DNA of 64,000 bases from Thunnus maccoyii (GCF_910596095.1 NC_056534.1:10728490-10792489); one strand, 5' to 3'. Positions 23,306-36,786 are shown, counted from the first letter of the stretch. Translations and numbers: made by a program. Notes: generated by a model not told the origin, from the letters alone.

Positions 23306-24339
23306 GACATCGCTAAATCTAGGTCTCTTATGAAATCTGGCTCTGCAAGATGCAGCACAAAAAAACAGGGAGGGGTTGTGGTTTGTGAGTGTCTATGTGC
23401 GTGCGTCTGTGCGCGTGTGTCCGTGTTTGTGTGTCCGCGTGGATGTCTTTGTCCGTTTTGCCTTCCTGCTTGTTAATTTAATCATCGGGAAGCAGAGAGG
23501 AGACAGAGGCCGGGTAACAGAAGGGGAAGACTGAAGAGATGAGCAAAGAAAGATGAAAGAAACGAGGAGTTTTCTGGTGTGGAAAAAAAAAAAAGACAAT
23601 CCCTGCTCGGTGGTTTCCATGACAACAGTGACATCACTGATGGAGTGCTACCTCCGTAGCTGCTCTGTGTTTGTTTGGGTTTCTGCGCAAAGTGTTCGTG
23701 TTCAAAGGAAAAGATCTGAGTTTATATACACACAGTTGTTTTTTTCTGTGTGTGTGCTGGCATATCTCTGCATGTGAATTCTTCATGAAAGACATCATCA
23801 TGACAAACCTCTGGTTCAGTCAGTCCGTGGTTACCCGCTGTTGCCAGGCAACAGCAGTCATGGCAACAAGTTGAAGCATAATCTAGCGTTGCTAAGCAGA
23901 AGGACAGGGTGGGGTGAAATTTTATGAGCATCATTGAGAAACCTTTCAATAGAAATATTAAAGATGTTTCAAATGTTTTAAGGACAATAAGAAGAAGAAA
24001 AAATGAAAATAGATTATAAATTGAACAAAAACTTCATGTGAAGCACAACATAAATACTGTTTTTAAGGACAGAAATCAATAACGTTGCTGTAAATGTTTT
24101 TTTTTTCAATCATAATTTTCATTTTTAAAATTTCTTCTAGTGTTTTCAGTATGTCATTGTTACATGTGTCTCAGTCCAGATTTTTTGTTCAAATCTTAAA
24201 GATGGTATCGAATATATGCTACATAATCTGTTGAAATGTGATCATTTTCAGGTTTATGAACAACCGTGTTCCTCCTAACAAGAGATACCAGCCTACAGAG
24301 TATGAGCATGCTGCCAACTGTGCCACGCATGCGGTAAAT

Positions 24340-24386
<47 letters not shown>

Positions 24387-24738
24387 TGATATAACTTGAC
24401 ACTACACACACACAGACCACACAAAGTGATCAGTGAAAACAGGAACACTTCCAGTATCATTACATAACTGGATTTTTTTTTTAAAAAAACTACACCCACA
24501 TCATGCACAATATTTCATTTTGTGCTGCATGTTTGTATCTGAATCTCATGTTTCATTGATGTTATGAATTTGTTTAGTTATGGATAATCCCCAGCCTACT
24601 GGGCAGCTCAGTGTTACACTTCCAGTCGGAGGACCGATGGGAGCGAGTGTCTGCCTGGGTGTACGGGGCGGGGCTCAGCTCGCTCTTCATCATCTCCACC
24701 CTGTTTCACACTGTGGCCTGGAAGAAGAGCCACTTGCG

Positions 24739-24777
<39 letters not shown>

Positions 24778-27700
24778 CACATATGCTTACATTTTGATAC
24801 AATATTTGGACTGCACTGTAATATTGCAGATGAGGTTAAAAGACGTGCAGAATGGTTTTTGGACAATATGCGTCCGTTTCTGGAACAAATGTATATCCCA
24901 ACATCCCATATTTGTTATTGAGATCTGAAATGCACTGATGCTACATGTATAAACAGTGTTACTCAGTTGTCACGAGGCTGTTTGGTCTCTCCCCTCAGGT
25001 CTGTGGAGCACTGTTTCCACATGTGTGACAGGATGGTGATCTATTTCTTCATTGCTGCCTCCTACGCCCCTTGGTAAACAAACTAGCCTGCTAAGTGTGT
25101 GTGTGTATATATACGTGGGGACTGTGTTTATATTTGTAGTCATGTCTTCCTGTTCATGTGTCATCAGGCTAAACCTGCGGGAGCTGGGTCCCTGGGCGTG
25201 CCACATGCGCTGGTTGGTGTGGGTCATGGCTTCTTTTGGAACCACCTACGTCTTCTTCTTCCATGAGAGGTCAGTTTGCACATTCGTACGTTCACTTTGG
25301 TCAGAGTCAGACTGTCTCTTTATTTATACATCTAATCAATATTCCTCTTGTGACACAATAATCTCAAATCAAAGGTCCAGTTACTAGCTGTTCTGAGGTG
25401 TCAACCACATCTCACGGTCTTCATCAGAGAATGGAGTTTTCTTAGGTGTCATCACATGACCAAAGTGTAGGGATGCACCATTCCAAGTTTTTCCCCCCAT
25501 ACTGATTCCAAAATGTGAAATCTGTAAACCTCTATGCATGTAACTGATTGAGATGTGTGTAAAGTAATGAGAGGCTGTTTGAGCTGTTTTCAGTTTCAAA
25601 ATATTAAAGAAATATCAGCGGTTGCTTCACACACACATCAGCTTATAGCAGCAAATAAACAGAATAATGTTTTTGATGTGGATCAGTGATGTTTGGACCT
25701 GATCCATTTAATTAAGTTCAGTATCTCTGCTACTAAAGGCCCCAAATATTCTCCACACAAGTATGCAAAGTTCTATAGTTTGTCACCTGAAAATTCTTGA
25801 TGCAACGGAAAGAGCAAGCTGCAGTCTGCACATTGCAGCGAGGGTCAGTATTGTATGAAACAACAAAAACAAGCTGACCTGTTTGGGTTCACTTCCACTC
25901 ATAACAATCATGCTGACCAGTTTGACAAACCTCTAACTGAACTTTGTCATGTCTTCATTCAGACAGAAATTCTCCATCCCTCCACAAATCAAAGGTTGCA
26001 CATCAGATTGTCAGGACAGAGCACCGCAGCGCTCTCCAAGGTGCTGATGCTGCGGTTGGGACTGGTTAGGGTGCTATACTGGTTCTGTCTCTCTCTCCCC
26101 CAGCCGCTGGTGGGAGGGTTGCTGCCAGCTGAAACATCCAGGCAATAACTTCCCCGGTATAATCAAAAACTTCTCCTGTTTCCTAACATATAAATATACC
26201 TCCTGTTAGTGATTCCTGGTTGATGAGTCTTGAGTTTGCCTTTCATATGTGCTTATTACCAGGAAGAGTTATCTCAGTTCTTTTTGTTGTTATCAGCATT
26301 GTAGATTGACTGTCTTTAAGTGAGACTAGGTACATATCCCTGTTGGCTGTAATGTTTTTTGTTTTGCCAAGACAATGAGCACCTTAACGCTGCTTCAGTC
26401 TTCTGTGCTGTAAGTACAGCAGTACACATTCCTCAACAGACGCCATGTTTGATCACGACTGTGGTCAGAGAAACACTCCGATTATATTATTACAATTATT
26501 ATTACAATACAGGCTATTGCCTCCTTGAGGACAGAGATTGATCACCTTCACCATACTTTCATGGAGCATGTTTATGGCTTAAGTGTCAAATGTTGGTAGT
26601 TTTAACATTAACTGCCACTTAAAACATAAAAGATCAGTGTGAGGACCCTCCTACACAGACCATAACATCTTATCAGTGAAGAGGAGGACAGAGAGAGGAA
26701 GGTGTAGCATCCCACTCAGATTTAAGACCTGGACGGACACCAACTGGGACTCCCTCATGTTTATTTGTTTATTTAAAGGATCCCCATTAGCTGATGCTAT
26801 GGCAACCAGCTAATCTTTCTGTGGTCCACACCTGACATACTGTACATAACACATTACATGATTAACATTAAGTTGCATTAATATACATTAAATTACATCT
26901 ATATACATTAATATAAAAAATACAAACTTTACATTGATATTAAATCAATTAATGTAAAATTTAAAGCCAGTAACACTGAACATACATTTAGATAGAATAC
27001 TAATTAATTATACAACTCATATGAAGCAGAATACAAATATTGAAAACTAGTACAGCGTTATACCTCCTACTATTCAATCTGTCATCTGCATGCCAGTAGA
27101 TGCTTCTGCATATTCTTTTTAAAGGATGATTTAATTTTTATTACGTGGATATTAAGGGGTAAATTATTCCAGTTTGTTATGGCTCCCTGAATGACAGTTT
27201 TAGGCCCACTGAAAGGTAACTTATTATCCTTTAGCAATTGAATGTTTTTTTTCCTCCTTCCACAGTCTAGGATACTCTCCACATAGCAGACATCTGTTCA
27301 AAATGTGACTGAAGGGACCCGAAATTAAATCAGCTGCGATGTTTAGCACCTTGCTGTCAAGATTGTCTGTGCCTGCGCTGCCATATTCAAGAAGAGTCCT
27401 CAGCAACATCTTAACATCTCTAGCCTCTACACAGCTGAATTGAAACATACAACTTTTTACCATCCATTATTTCATTACTTATCAGTTCACAGTGGTTAGA
27501 ATCAGTACCACCTAGGCTCTGTCATTAAAATAGTTAGTGATATGTTGGGACCATCTGATTTAACAAAAGAGGAACATGCATTTTTCTTCCTTCCCATGAT
27601 TTCATTCAAGGTATTCTTAAGTTTTTTACCCTTATGTTTAATACTGTTAATTCTTCGCCTATAATATTCTTTCTTTGTTCGATTATGTCACTTGGTTTCT

Positions 27701-30442
27701 CAGTTTACAGTATTTTAATCTGTCCTCCAACAATTTAGTTTCATCTCTCTGTTTCATTAAATTCTTTAGAGGTAAATAAATTCATTGGGCTCTTTTAGTT
27801 TTAGCTGTGAACTACATAGGTGCAGGTCTTTTAACAGTTTCCATAAATATATTCATGAAAGCAGTTAAAGAAACCTCTGGGTTGTCAGCAGTGTACCCAT
27901 CATTCCAATCAACATTTCTAACATCCTCCACACAGTGATTTTTAGCAAATCTTTTGTATGACCGTCTATATATGACTTTGGCTCTTGCTTTAGGAGTTTT
28001 AGCCTTTTTACTGAGAGCAACCATATTGTGGTCACTAAAACCTTCTGGTACAGAGACTGTATTTGAGCATAGTTCAGGGACATTAGTATATACATGATCA
28101 ATACATGTAGAGGAAGTGTGGTCTGCTTGATTAGTGAAAACTCTTGTTGGCAAGGAAACAATTTGTGATAAATTACAAGCACTAATTAACGATATTACTT
28201 CCTCGGGCAGTTACTTGCTATCCAGTCTATATTCATATCTCCAAGCAAATATATTTCATTGTTCACATCAGAGACTCTGTCAATCACTTCACATAATTGA
28301 GTGAGATAGTCAGCATCAGCATCAGGAGTTCTGTAGCAGCAGTCCACCACTATTAGTTTCAGAAGGGGTAGATGTACCTGAACCCACAATCCTTCATTCA
28401 GAATGAAATCATAACGTAGTTTAACAGGAAGATGGCTTTGTACAAAAATTGCTACCTCCCTACCATGTATATTTCTATCCCTCCTAAAGAGGGAGAAACC
28501 ATAAACCAATAACTTGGAGTTCTGAATAGATGAATAAATGAGTCTCAGATACAACCAATATATGAATAGAATTAGCAAGCACCAGATTATTCAAGTCATG
28601 TTTGTTGTTCTTTATGCTGCAGATGTTCACATGTGCAATTACCAAGACTTTGTTTGGGAGCTTTAAAGGGCTCAGTGTCATTATTTGGGAGGAGAAGCTG
28701 CCTTGGTCATAAAGTCAGATGTGTATAGTTCAGGATTTTTTTCTGGGTTTGATGATCAGCTTGTTATACCTCAGCACTGCAGAACCAACCCTCGGCCAGG
28801 CGGCACACAGCTCAGGTATCAACTCCTTCCTTTTCTTCTTGATAAGGTCAGATTAGATTGATGTAAATCCATGTTATTTTAACTTTCTTGGCCTGTGATT
28901 GTATCATCTTCTTGTCCTTTTAGTGCAGGAGTTTTACTATGATCTGTCTCGGCCTACTTTCATCAAACTTCCCTACTCTATGGGCCCGTTCTATTTCAAT
29001 ATCCTTCACATTCAGGCCCAATTTCTTTCATAGTATTTCTTATACTTTCATCTCTGACATTTCCCAGTTTTCACCTTTTTCCTCAGGGACACCGTTAATA
29101 ATGATGCTGCTCCTCCGTGATTGATTTTCCAAATACTGTAGTCCATATTTTTCTCAATCCCATCAAGGGTCTCGACAGATTTTGCCAGGTCCTCCTCCAG
29201 TTGTTTCAGTTGTTTTCCATTCTCACATAGCATTTTGTCCTGACTCTCCAATTTCCATAAGTAAACTCTCGACTAGTCTTGAGTTCCTGTATCTCTTTAA
29301 ATGCACTGTCCACTTTCTTATGCACACCATCTGAGATCATTTCAACACAAGATTTAAAGTTCTTACTCTCTGTAAAAGTCCTTTTGTTGCTCCATCATGG
29401 ATTGAAGAATAGCCATTGTCACAAGATCTTCCTCTGGATATTTCTGTACTTTGGGTGGCATGTTGTCAAAAACACACAGATGCACTACAGTCAATGACTT
29501 GAGTTTCTGACTCAAGTAGGCTTCAATTCCAAAAATCTGTTCAAACCCTCTCTCTGCGAACTGCATCCATGGCTGTGTTTAACTTACATAAAATGAGTAT
29601 TTGATTTAAAAAAAAAAGGTTTTCAAAGTATCTTATAAGATGAATTATATGAACACAGGGAGACCTTTCTTTTTCAATGCAGTTGTATAATCTTATGGGG
29701 TGGGGCTAGTCAGAGTCTTTAATGTCACAAGGAAGGAACACCTGAAGATCTCTGCTGGTACACCCTAAAGACAGGATCCACCCTGGAGATGAAAACTGGG
29801 CTGGTGTGTCACATCACATGCAACAGCTGTGGGGACACTACAACCCTGGACAAGAGACTCAATGGACACCAGAAACAGACAACATCAGCTGTCTATTAAC
29901 ATAAGACCATATTAAAACAGAGACAGGCGTGGCGATCCAACTCCAAAGACCTTAGTTCCACACACAGGTCATGTGATGCCACCTAAGCCGTTTCCATTCA
30001 CTGATACAGACTATGATGATAGACACGGTCAAACATGAACTTGAAATATTCCACTCTGTCTCAGGTATAAGCTCATGGAGTTGATCTGCTACACAGTGAT
30101 GGGGGTTTTTCCTGCCTTGGTCATCCTCTCAATGGTGAGCCCACTCATTTAGTCTCACCTTTGTTCTCTGTATTTTTGCCATTAATAACCTGTAATGTCT
30201 TAAACACTTAACAAACTGTCATTTCTACTTCTTCCCAGCCGGAGCAGTCGGGGCTGTGTGAGCTGCTGTTGGGCGGAGCCTGCTACTGTCTGGGGATGGT
30301 CTTCTTTAAAAGTGATGGCATCGTCCCATTTGCTCATGCCATTTGGCACCTGTTTGTAGCTATGGGAGCAGCCATACACTACTACGCCATCTGGAAATAC
30401 CTCTATGCCCAGCCATCCAATCAGGTCCAGACGTCCAGATGA
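20629..30442 (+). CDS. mmd2: Monocyte-to-macrophage differentiation-associated protein 2-like (PAQR family)
   Basis: Seven-membrane-segment PAQR/hemolysin-III family protein. MMD2 (PAQR10) and its paralogue MMD (PAQR11) are Golgi-associated. Coding exons: 20629-20651 (tentative), 24252-24333, 24578-24738, 24999-25073, 25168-25269, 30065-30134, 30239-30442. They total 717 nt, giving 238 residues, within the family's usual length. Diagnostic segments are [16 protein letters not shown], then [60 protein letters not shown] and [20 protein letters not shown], including the family's conserved His residues. [19 protein letters not shown] favours MMD2 over MMD. The radil gene next door fits, because human MMD2 neighbours RADIL. 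Intron 5 (4.8 kb) holds a LINE remnant. Only the first exon is uncertain. Confidence 0.9.
21089..21122 (+). repeat. CA microsatellite
   Basis: Perfect CA run in the putative first intron of mmd2. A GA-rich trinucleotide stretch (about 20914-20965) and an A run lie just upstream. Confidence 0.95.
21371..21652 (+). repeat. 'gctgcaacta' family, copy D (degraded)
   Basis: In mmd2 intron 1. It retains 'ggtctgtgaaatatcagaaaat', 'gaccaacagtccaaaa' and 'cagtcgactaatcgacc'. Both ends are worn. Confidence 0.55.
21973..22285 (+). repeat. 'gctgcaacta' family, copy E
   Basis: In mmd2 intron 1, same orientation as copy D. The left end gcgctgcaactaacaattat is well preserved, and the interior has the 'gaccaacagtctaaaaccca' and 'catttgaggagctgg' blocks. 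Confidence 0.65.
23253..23300 (+). repeat. GT microsatellite
   Basis: Perfect run of about 24 GT units in mmd2 intron 1. Confidence 0.95.
23613..23852. promoter_or_regulatory. Two RFX X-box-like palindromes
   Basis: GTTTCCATGACAAC (23613-23626) and GTTGCCAGGCAAC (23840-23852) both fit the RFX X-box pattern GTNRCC(N0-3)RGYAAC or nearly so. They lie about 400-640 nt upstream of mmd2 exon 2, and extra half sites (gttacc, ggcaac) follow the second. This is a sequence match only, and occupancy is unknown. Confidence 0.35.
24340..24384 (+). repeat. CA microsatellite just after an mmd2 5' splice site
   Basis: Starts 7 nt into the 244-nt intron following the exon that ends at 24333. Confidence 0.95.
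24740..24773 (+). repeat. CA microsatellite abutting an mmd2 5' splice site
   Basis: The donor itself reads gtacac and merges with the run. The preceding exon ends at 24738. Confidence 0.95.
26757..29570 (-). mobile_element. Non-LTR retrotransposon (L2/CR1-like LINE), internally deleted and frame-broken
   Basis: Minus-strand element in mmd2 intron 5. Reading from its 5' side: an ORF1 remnant (29563 down to about 28900; [20 protein letters not shown], then a coiled-coil-like stretch). Next comes an ORF2 apurinic-type endonuclease region (about 28680-27812) in several broken frames, with LLGDMNIDW and an IDHVYTN motif. A short piece of reverse-transcriptase N-terminal region follows (27463-27290; [17 protein letters not shown]), joined directly to the ORF2 C-terminus (27282-27082; [12 protein letters not shown]). 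The central reverse transcriptase, including its catalytic Asp motif, is missing. The 3' end carries a sequence typical of fish LINE 3' ends (ggatccccattagctgatgc on the + strand). Clade assignment is from memory of fish elements and not certain. Confidence 0.75.
29575..30060. other. Intron sequence 5' of the LINE, probably repeat-derived
   Basis: Holds a stretch around 29735-29900 that translates for about 50 codons on the + strand without family recognition. I see no exon. The conserved mmd2 exon follows at 30065. Confidence 0.3.
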
Positions 30443-30654
30443 CATCAGCGCTAACCTCACAGGAAGTAGCTCCTGTGTTTGAGCGACCTCAAGGAGATGA
30501 AATGAGCTGTGTCCCAATTCAGTGGCCACCTCCTCCTAGTGGGCTGGACCTGCGTCTCCTCCTCGAAAACGAGACGGTGTATCCTCACAGAGACCAAAAC
30601 TGATGGTGCATTTAGATGATCCTCGTCATTTCGTAAAGGCAGACTTCAAGCTAA

Positions 30655-31295
30655 ATGCTGACTTCAGCATGCTAACATGTCACAATGACAATGCTAACAT
30701 GCTGATGTTTAGCAGGTATAATGTTTATCATGTTCACCAACTTAGTTTGGCGTGTCAGCGTGCTAACATTTGCTAACATTAGCACTAAACACAAAGAACA
30801 GCTGAGGCTGATGTCATTAGTTTTGCAGGTATTTAGTTATAAACCAAAGTACACACACACATTAAAATGACCTGATTATGGCGCTAGATGAAAACTTAAG
30901 GAAAACTTAAAGTTACATTTCATCCTGAGGGCGACATTAATGTCTGTACATTGTTTTATGGCAATTGATCCAATAGTTGTGGGAACATTTCATTTAAAAC
31001 CACAACCTCATGGTGGCACTAGAGGAAAAGTTAGGGGATCACCAAAGTCAGAAGGAAACCATGAATGTCTCCACGAAATTTTGTACCAATCCATCTTTTG
31101 AGATATTTCACAGGATAAGTTAAAACTTTGACCTGTTGGTGGTTCTACATGAAAGGTTGGGTGATCACCAAAGTAATTTTTATCATCCTCCGTGCACCAT
31201 GAATGTCTGTACCAAATTTCATGGCAATCCATCCAATAGGTGTTGAGATGTTTCAGTCTGGACCAAAGTGGTGGACCGACCAACCGACTGACATC
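30655..31295. repeat. Common teleost interspersed repeat
   Basis: Starts about 210 nt after the mmd2 stop codon. It shows the repeated 'gctaacatt' blocks, 'gttttgcaggtatttagtta', several 'gatcaccaaagt' units and 'gtggaccgaccaaccgac'. Related pieces occur at 11570-12115 and 53440-53765. If mmd2 uses a distal poly(A) site, this repeat is part of its 3' UTR. Confidence 0.65.
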
Positions 31296-34200
31296 ACAGC
31301 GCTTGCGTGACTAAAGAACCACTGGTCAAACTCAGGCAGGTTTAATGATACTTGAGTTTGCAGTACCAGTTTGATGCGTCATCTATCCTGACTTTACGAG
31401 TTGACGGGGACATTTGAAAGCACCATGAGGAAATTTACCGGCATGCAATGGATTGTAGGATACTGAGCGCCACAAAGCATACACAAGTTGAGTTTTCCAA
31501 ATTGTGTCAAAAAAGAGGACTGCATTTGGAGAAGGGGTTGAGAGCCTTTCAGCCTGTTGTGATTAACCTTTACTTCAAAGGAGGCAAAATAAGAATTGGG
31601 ACACAGCTTTTGTTTTTGTTTTAACCAATTCAGTTTATTTCTATCTCAAATTATTTTAGCAGGATTTTAGGTTTTCTTTTAAATGATCAGGGGTTAACTA
31701 TTCTCAACTATTCTTGGAGATTTCTCTCTACGTGGTGCACGTCCAGATTCAGTGTTCAGGAGCTGAATTGAGGGCATTGTCTTAGTGTCAAGGAAGACAA
31801 TGTTTACAATTAGCTGACTTGACTATCATAATTAGTTTTAGCACATTATTTAAAGTATTATTATCATCATTATCAGAAGGTGGTGTTTAGATTTGAATAT
31901 ATTTAAGAGGTTGCAACATCAGTAATTTACTATTTCAATTCAGAGTGCTATAGTATTATTACTTTTATTGTTATTAGTTGTGCTATCTACACTGTATGGT
32001 TTAACAACAGTTGCTTCAGTCAGTGATTTACTGTGATTTCTGAATCAAGCATGACTGTAGAATGATGTTTTTTATGTTGAACTTACAGATATTCATGGTT
32101 CTAGTCTCGAAGACTTAACCTGTGTGCTTCCACCTTTAGTACACTCTACACAGTAGATTATCAAGCATAAATACTGAATTCTAATAGTTTACTGTTGTTG
32201 ACTAGGTTTAGTAAGTGAAGATGTCATCAGTACGATTTATACGGTATATATTTCAATGACGTACAGTATATGTTGACTTCATCTATATTTTCTTCTAATG
32301 TACTCATAGTGTTAGCTGAAACCCATCATCATTTCAATCCTAAATGAATGGGATCCATTTGATAGTTTGTCAAAGCTACATGGTTGAACCTCAGAGGGGA
32401 AAACCACTGTCTGATTCAGCACTGCCAGAAGACTGATTAACTGCCGCAACTGATAGCACACTACTACCATATACGTCTCACACTTTAAAGGAAACTGAAG
32501 CTATAGTATTGTTGAACAATCTGGCCCAATATTAAGGCATCTCAGGTGCGTGTGTGTGTGCGTGCTTGTGTGTGTGTTTGTATCCTATACTATCTCCCAT
32601 GAATCCAAAGCCTTTAATCGGCTGAGTCTATGTTTACACGTGAACGCATGTACCTTGAACACATAAAAAATATATTTGAAATATGTATGTATGTATGTAC
32701 TTAACGTGTCAAACTGTATGTGGTGGCACACGGTGTATTGGACAAGCTTATATAGTATGATAAATGTGGCTAGTTGACCTAAAGGTCAAACTGTCTAGTA
32801 TCCATAGGTGTAAAACTCCAGTTCGACATCTTTTCACTGCTGTATGTCTCTCAGGATTTGGATCATTTGGGCTTAAAAGCCTGTGAAGCCACATTCAAGG
32901 ACCACTAAAAGCTTCTTGGGTTGTTCGAGAGCTGTCTGCAGCAAACGAAAATGATCAAATAGCTGTGAAGCTGCTTTCTTTAATGCTGGCACCAATCCAT
33001 AGAGCTTCACTTACTTACTCACATTCCCAAGTAGGGCAGCAGTAGTAAAGGTTTTCTGAAAGCTTTACATATGAGTAACATTAATTAAATACCCAAACAG
33101 GAAAAAAGCTTTAAGGCAGAAATTAATGATATTATAGCAGCAGTTGTGTTTATCAATAATATCAAACTATGGCTTTTTTTGCTGAAAATCCTTTAAATTT
33201 GCATCTGGATCTGCATCAAAATACACTGTGATAGACAACTGTGGGATACATGTGGCAGATTTTCTTTTTTTGTTCAAGTATGTGCAGCAGTGCATGAGAA
33301 AATGGGGATGGAAAAAAAATTTGCCTTATCTCGCAATGTTTTAGTTTAATTTAATTTAGAGGTAATTCTAAAAATGACCACAATTGGATTTGGCTCAGCA
33401 CCAAAAACAAATTACCTGTTGCTTAGCTCTTGGCTTATCTTTACACTTTTTTAACCTGCCAAGCAGCAGACAAACAAGCAAACAGAGAACCAGGCAAAAA
33501 ATAGGTCAGAAAACATAATCTCATTGAAAGAGGTAACAGATAATCAAATCTGTACATTTTAAACAAAAGAGCAGCTGTGTAGTAACTGTCCATGAACAGG
33601 TCTCGTGGTGTCAAATATACTTTAATTCCAAAACTTAATTATGTTCATTTCTTAATAGCTAAAAATGTTTGCAGTTACAACTTGCCAACCAGGGTATGAA
33701 TGCATCATTATACTGTAGACTCCAAAAAGAAAATCAGCTAATGACAGAAAATACCAAAATTCAACCAAATTCATTTAATACATTTTGAGATAACTTGCAA
33801 ACAAACACACCAGGGTGAAAACATCAAATCCTTCCAACCCAAATTTGTACTTATCCTTATTTTCTGTGAAGTTTTTTTTAGTAAGTTATGGAGATTTAAT
33901 TTAATTTCAGAGCAAATTTTATGTCACTACTGACTGGGAATTGCATTTGTCTCACTGTGGATATCTCAGACTGGAATGAAACTCTTCAACTATATTCTCA
34001 CATTCCAGATTGCTCTGTAGTATTTGTACTTTCAGTGTTTACTTGAGCCTCTGGGACACACCAAATGATTGAGCGTTTACTGTTTTGGAGCACTCGGGAG
34101 GTTATATCATAGCCAGTATTTTGACTAGTTCCACAGGCAGGTTTGGCGACGCTGACATGAAGTATTTGAGAATTTGACGTGTGTCTGTCTTGTCTTGGTT

Positions 34201-35630
34201 ATAATATTTGTCTCATTCAGACATACAGTGCCCACCTGACTTTGTATAGAGCTCTGTGGTTTTATAAACTTTCCATGAAGCCTTCATGGACCCTCTGTAC
34301 ATTGTTTAAAGACGCTCTGTGATTGTGGAGCTGCTTACTTTGTTCTCAGTGCTGCTGGTGTTTTCTTTCTGGTCCTACAAGATTGATTATATTATCCCAT
34401 ATTGTTTCTCTCTTTCTCGAGTTTTCATATTGGTTATTGTGTCGGTGGTGCTTTTGTGCTGTGATAAGCCTATATGATGCCAACAATGCTTTTATCTTTT
34501 CTATTTCTCTTGTAATAAAAAAAAAAGCTTTTTCATGCAGTATATTCCTGGACTCAACATTTTGTAATGTCTTATCTCTTTGAAAAAACAACCTTTTCTC
34601 TGCAGGTTGCTCTCACAAGTAAAACTGCTGCAGCTTTTTGCCAACAAGTTGTCATCATACAATGAAATATAGAGATAATATATTTGAAATATTGCCATTT
34701 GGACACTGTACATCCATTTGTATTTGCACTATTGGAAGCATGATCTGGGGATGTATCTAAACAATCATTTGGCTGAATATTTTTATGTTTTTCAGCCTAT
34801 TTACCCAAACTTTCATGTCATGCAGAAGGGCTGTATTTGATAAGTTTTGGAATCGCATACCTCATATTTCAAAGGATGTTAGTGGCTGTAACAAAGCAAA
34901 ACACATTATGGTAATTATTGTAAAACAGTGTGTGCAGTTCCAAAGTAAAGATGTTTTTTTAACCCTAGATATGGTCTACATCCCAAATTACTATGGATAT
35001 CCAAAGTATTCAACATAAAACAAACAGATGAGACATATGAAATAATCATGTGAATAAATACAGACAACATATAAAACCATAAAATTGTGAAATAACCCAA
35101 TACATTTTTAAAACTCAGGTCATTATTATGAAATATTATTTCAGCCAGTTTATTTATTGCAGGTCATTTTTATTTCATTTTAGCATTTTGTATTTCTTTT
35201 TCCATGGTCAGATTTTCCAGAGTCAGCTGAATGAGTGAACACAATCTCATAAATGATGAGTGACATATGAAATGTTAAAACTAGTGTTTTTTGTTTTTGT
35301 TTTTTTTATTGAACATTTCGTACAGTGCACTTGGTCTAACACTGAGAGACAATCATTTTATCATCTTTTGAATATGTTAAAATATGAAAAACCAGTATTG
35401 AAACATTAAGAAAAGAAAACACAAAAATCAAACTAGACAACATCAGACTGTACGAGGGAGATGTAAACTTAAATATGTTTTGGTGTTTGTTTAATAAAAA
35501 CAAACTTTTGGACTCTTGGAATAAATGAAAATGACATTATGACATTATATCGACCTTAGTTTTAAATAATTATTGGATTATTTAACTATTTCATGGTTGC
35601 TTTAAATATTTTATATTCATTCATATTGAA
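31296..35630. other. Possible long mmd2 3' UTR, then intergenic DNA
   Basis: No coding exon seen over 4.3 kb. The only suggestive end signal is aataaa at 34514-34519. Short open frames here have no recognisable domain. A small ATGT tetranucleotide run lies near 32683-32700. Confidence 0.4.
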
Positions 35631-35639
35631 CATTTTGGA

Positions 35640-36116
35640 TCTCCATACAGCCTACGTGTTGTGCTCTTACCTCTGGTGTCCGCCAGGCGGAGTCGTCTCC
35701 CTCTGTGCACTCGGGCGCCAGAGCAGGTGCGCCTGAGCCGAACCAAGCCGAGGTGAGGCAGCGCGAAGAGCTCGGGTGTTTCCGTCACGGCTCGGCAGTG
35801 AACCGCTGTGGATGTGGGAATGCGGTTGCCGGAGGCAGTGGGCATTGCTGGACACTCGGCGGAGATGTACGCACGGGAACAGGAGGTCTCAGCGGCTGTC
35901 TGTCGTCCAAGTTAACAGGGCTGTTTTGGGGGATGTTGGTGGGAGCACCGGACGGTTGGGTGTCGCTCGGAGCAGGGCAGCTGGGTGTGTTTTTTTTTTA
36001 CCCCATTGTAGAGGGGAATTTTCTACCTTGAAGGTGGAGAAGGAGGAGGGGGGACGTAATGAGAGAGAAGCCAGGAAGGATTCCCCAGCACCATGGAGCC
36101 ACGCATTGCAGGCAGC
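35640..36116 (+). promoter_or_regulatory. radil: radil CpG-rich promoter region and first (non-coding) exon
   Basis: CpG- and GC-rich block ending in the donor gtgagt at 36117. It contains an ATG at 36092 in an excellent context (accatgg). With the next predicted exon (39143-39247) it gives an 11-codon uORF, stopping at a TGA within that exon. The coding start is further downstream at 39503. The 5' boundary is approximate. Confidence 0.55.
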
Positions 36117-36782
36117 GTGAGTACCAACGCAACAGACACCCAGGAAAGCCCTCAGGGGACTGGGCTTGTCACTGCTGGAATCACACCTCAACTTTTTCCA
36201 GGACCTATTTTATTAACGGTCTGACGCGCCAGAGCTCTTAAATCCCCCCACATAGTTAAAAAAACGGCTAATTTATTTTCAGTTGACGTGTCGCCGTTCA
36301 CCTGTCGAAACAATGTTTATCTTAATCGATTATTTATTGTGTGTGATTAGCTCGACTACAGTCATGATTAGACACACCTGCTGACCGTTAGAGGCCGGGC
36401 TGTTAGCCTTTAGTGCCGCCGCGCCTGACGACTCATCAGCGGATTAATTTCTGAGGATTTTCTCCTGCCTTTTGTTGCTACGGCGGTTGCTACTGGCGAC
36501 CAGTGAGCCCAAAGTCGTAAACAGACGGACGGACACTAGATAAAGGGCAAGCCCATAGTAGTCAAAAGTTCAGTCCTGAATTATGTACCCCGTTATAGGT
36601 GTCGACTTTTTCTTAACGCACTATTTAATTTTGACCTTCTCATAGTCTAGACAAGGACACACAGCAAGAAAAAAAAAAAGGTGCTGGAGAAGTTGTAGCT
36701 AGTCTGAATGACAACATGGTTACAAAATGTAACGCTAGCTACTGGGTCAAAAATGCAAAATTTAAGTCTGTATCTCTATCTT

Positions 36783-36786
<4 letters not shown>

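Noticed and set aside
29735-29900. About 50 open codons with several Cys residues
   Set aside because: Considered as a zinc finger or retroelement tail, but spacing fits no family I know and there are no splice sites.
35705-36241. Open frames of 100-114 codons in the radil first exon
   Set aside because: CpG-rich leader sequence gives long chance frames on both strands. The conserved start MFYG is at 39503.
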